A DNA stretch of 64,000 nt. It comes from Acidisarcina sp. GTDB taxonomy: Bacteria; Acidobacteriota; Terriglobia; Terriglobales; Acidobacteriaceae. A program made the position numbers and the translations under genes. The DNA lies in the NCBI GenBank assembly GCA_035539175.1, contig DATLIY010000008.1, positions 62,001 through 126,000 of the forward strand, read 5' to 3'. The notes under the pieces are model-generated. The model was not told the DNA's origin. It did no database searches and saw only the letters and a list, made by a program, of their open reading frames with translations. Below are positions 63,740 to 64,000 of this stretch, piece by piece. Numbering within the stretch: the first letter of the stretch is position 1; every line of letters begins with the position of its first letter.

Positions 63740-64000
63740 ATGCTGACTTTAACCATGGATCTACGTCTAAAAAAGATGCCGAATCGTAAGCTGAGTCTCG
63801 TCCTGCTGCTGGCCTCGGCCACCCTTGGACTTCAGGCGCAGGTAGCCCCGTCTCCCGATGCACCACCCGTCAGCACCGCGCCGGATACCGAGAGCGTTGC
63901 GCAGGATGCTCCCATGGAGACCCTGAAGGTCAACGTCAACCTGGTCAGCCTCTACTTCACGGTGCGGGATCGGCGAAATGGCCTCATCTCCAACCTCACC
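63740..64000 (+). CDS. VWFA-related acidobacterial domain protein, 3' end cut by window
   Basis: Only the first 87 codons are present and the frame is open to the window edge. The ATG at 63740 (or in-frame ATGs at 63755 and 63776) leads to a signal peptide with a basic start and a hydrophobic LVLLLASATLGLQAQ. The segment LKVNVNLVSLYFTVRDRR followed by NGLISNLT matches the lead-in of the divergent VWFA-type protein and is the usual start of this acidobacterial domain. No DxSxS motif is visible because the domain is cut. The two genes share a 145-base spacer. Confidence 0.75.
   Translation, partial: MLTLTMDLRLKKMPNRKLSLVLLLASATLGLQAQVAPSPDAPPVSTAPDTESVAQDAPMETLKVNVNLVSLYFTVRDRRNGLISNLT

Noticed and set aside
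1-64000. tRNA, rRNA, CRISPR arrays, insertion sequences and prophage genes.
   Set aside because: All longer spacers were read on both strands. No cloverleaf with GTTCRA arm, no regularly spaced repeats and no transposase or integrase motif was found.

Overview
The window looks like a chromosomal segment of an Acidobacteriota bacterium, most likely class Terriglobia (Granulicella, Edaphobacter or Terriglobus-like). The reasons are GC-rich coding DNA, three Oar-like TonB-dependent receptors of about 1,140-1,200 residues with an N-terminal carboxypeptidase-regulatory domain, a seven-repeat CRTAC1/ASPIC-UnbV protein, VWFA-related acidobacterial-type proteins, a Ser/Thr kinase fused to TPRs, and copies of the dispersed GTCATCCTGAGC-type intergenic repeat. 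This assignment is inference from gene content. I see no rRNA, tRNA, CRISPR array, transposase or prophage gene.

Layout. 1-10.9 kb: mixed single genes: a truncated LssY_C protein, a secreted phosphoesterase, a nitronate monooxygenase-like enzyme, a BON lipoprotein, a membrane-anchored AAA-like ATPase, a MarR regulator divergent from a classical TonB receptor, a META-domain protein, a 7Fe-type ferredoxin, a DUF1003 protein and an exported nucleoside hydrolase. 10.9-19.6 kb: two TPR proteins starting 16 bp apart in opposite directions, an Oar-like receptor and the CRTAC1 protein. 19.7-27.4 kb: pirin, an SDR lacking the usual catalytic serine, an exported GH3 beta-glucosidase and a second Oar-like receptor. 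27.6-32.1 kb: a Ser/Thr kinase-FlgO/TolB-like-TPR protein, an unrecognised 109-residue protein and a radical SAM/SPASM enzyme of the anaerobic sulfatase-maturase family. 32.1-36.9 kb: a TPR protein and a third Oar-like receptor.

37.4-50.4 kb reads as a catabolic locus for galactose or galactosamine-containing, probably sulfated, glycans: Tdh-like dehydrogenase, GH36-type alpha-galactosidase-like enzyme, GH35 beta-galactosidase, PfkB kinase, AgaS-type SIS isomerase, amidohydrolase, GatZ/KbaZ-type tagatose-bisphosphate aldolase subunit, DeoR/AgaR-type regulator and a Cys-type sulfatase with a Tat-like signal. The maturase at 30.7 kb would be a suitable activator for that sulfatase, and the third receptor shares a promoter-region motif with the GH36 gene, so 27.6-50.4 kb may be one functional neighbourhood.

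50.8-64 kb: a 1,231-residue ASH-repeat protein with a clan GH-A glycosidase domain, cysE-cysK, DoxX, a zinc-dependent phospholipase C-like protein, an outer-membrane barrel protein, tatA, ppk2, a DMT transporter translationally coupled to a VWFA-type protein, and the truncated start of a second VWFA-type gene. Start codons were moved from the longest reading frame wherever a ribosome binding site, signal peptide or family alignment argued for it.
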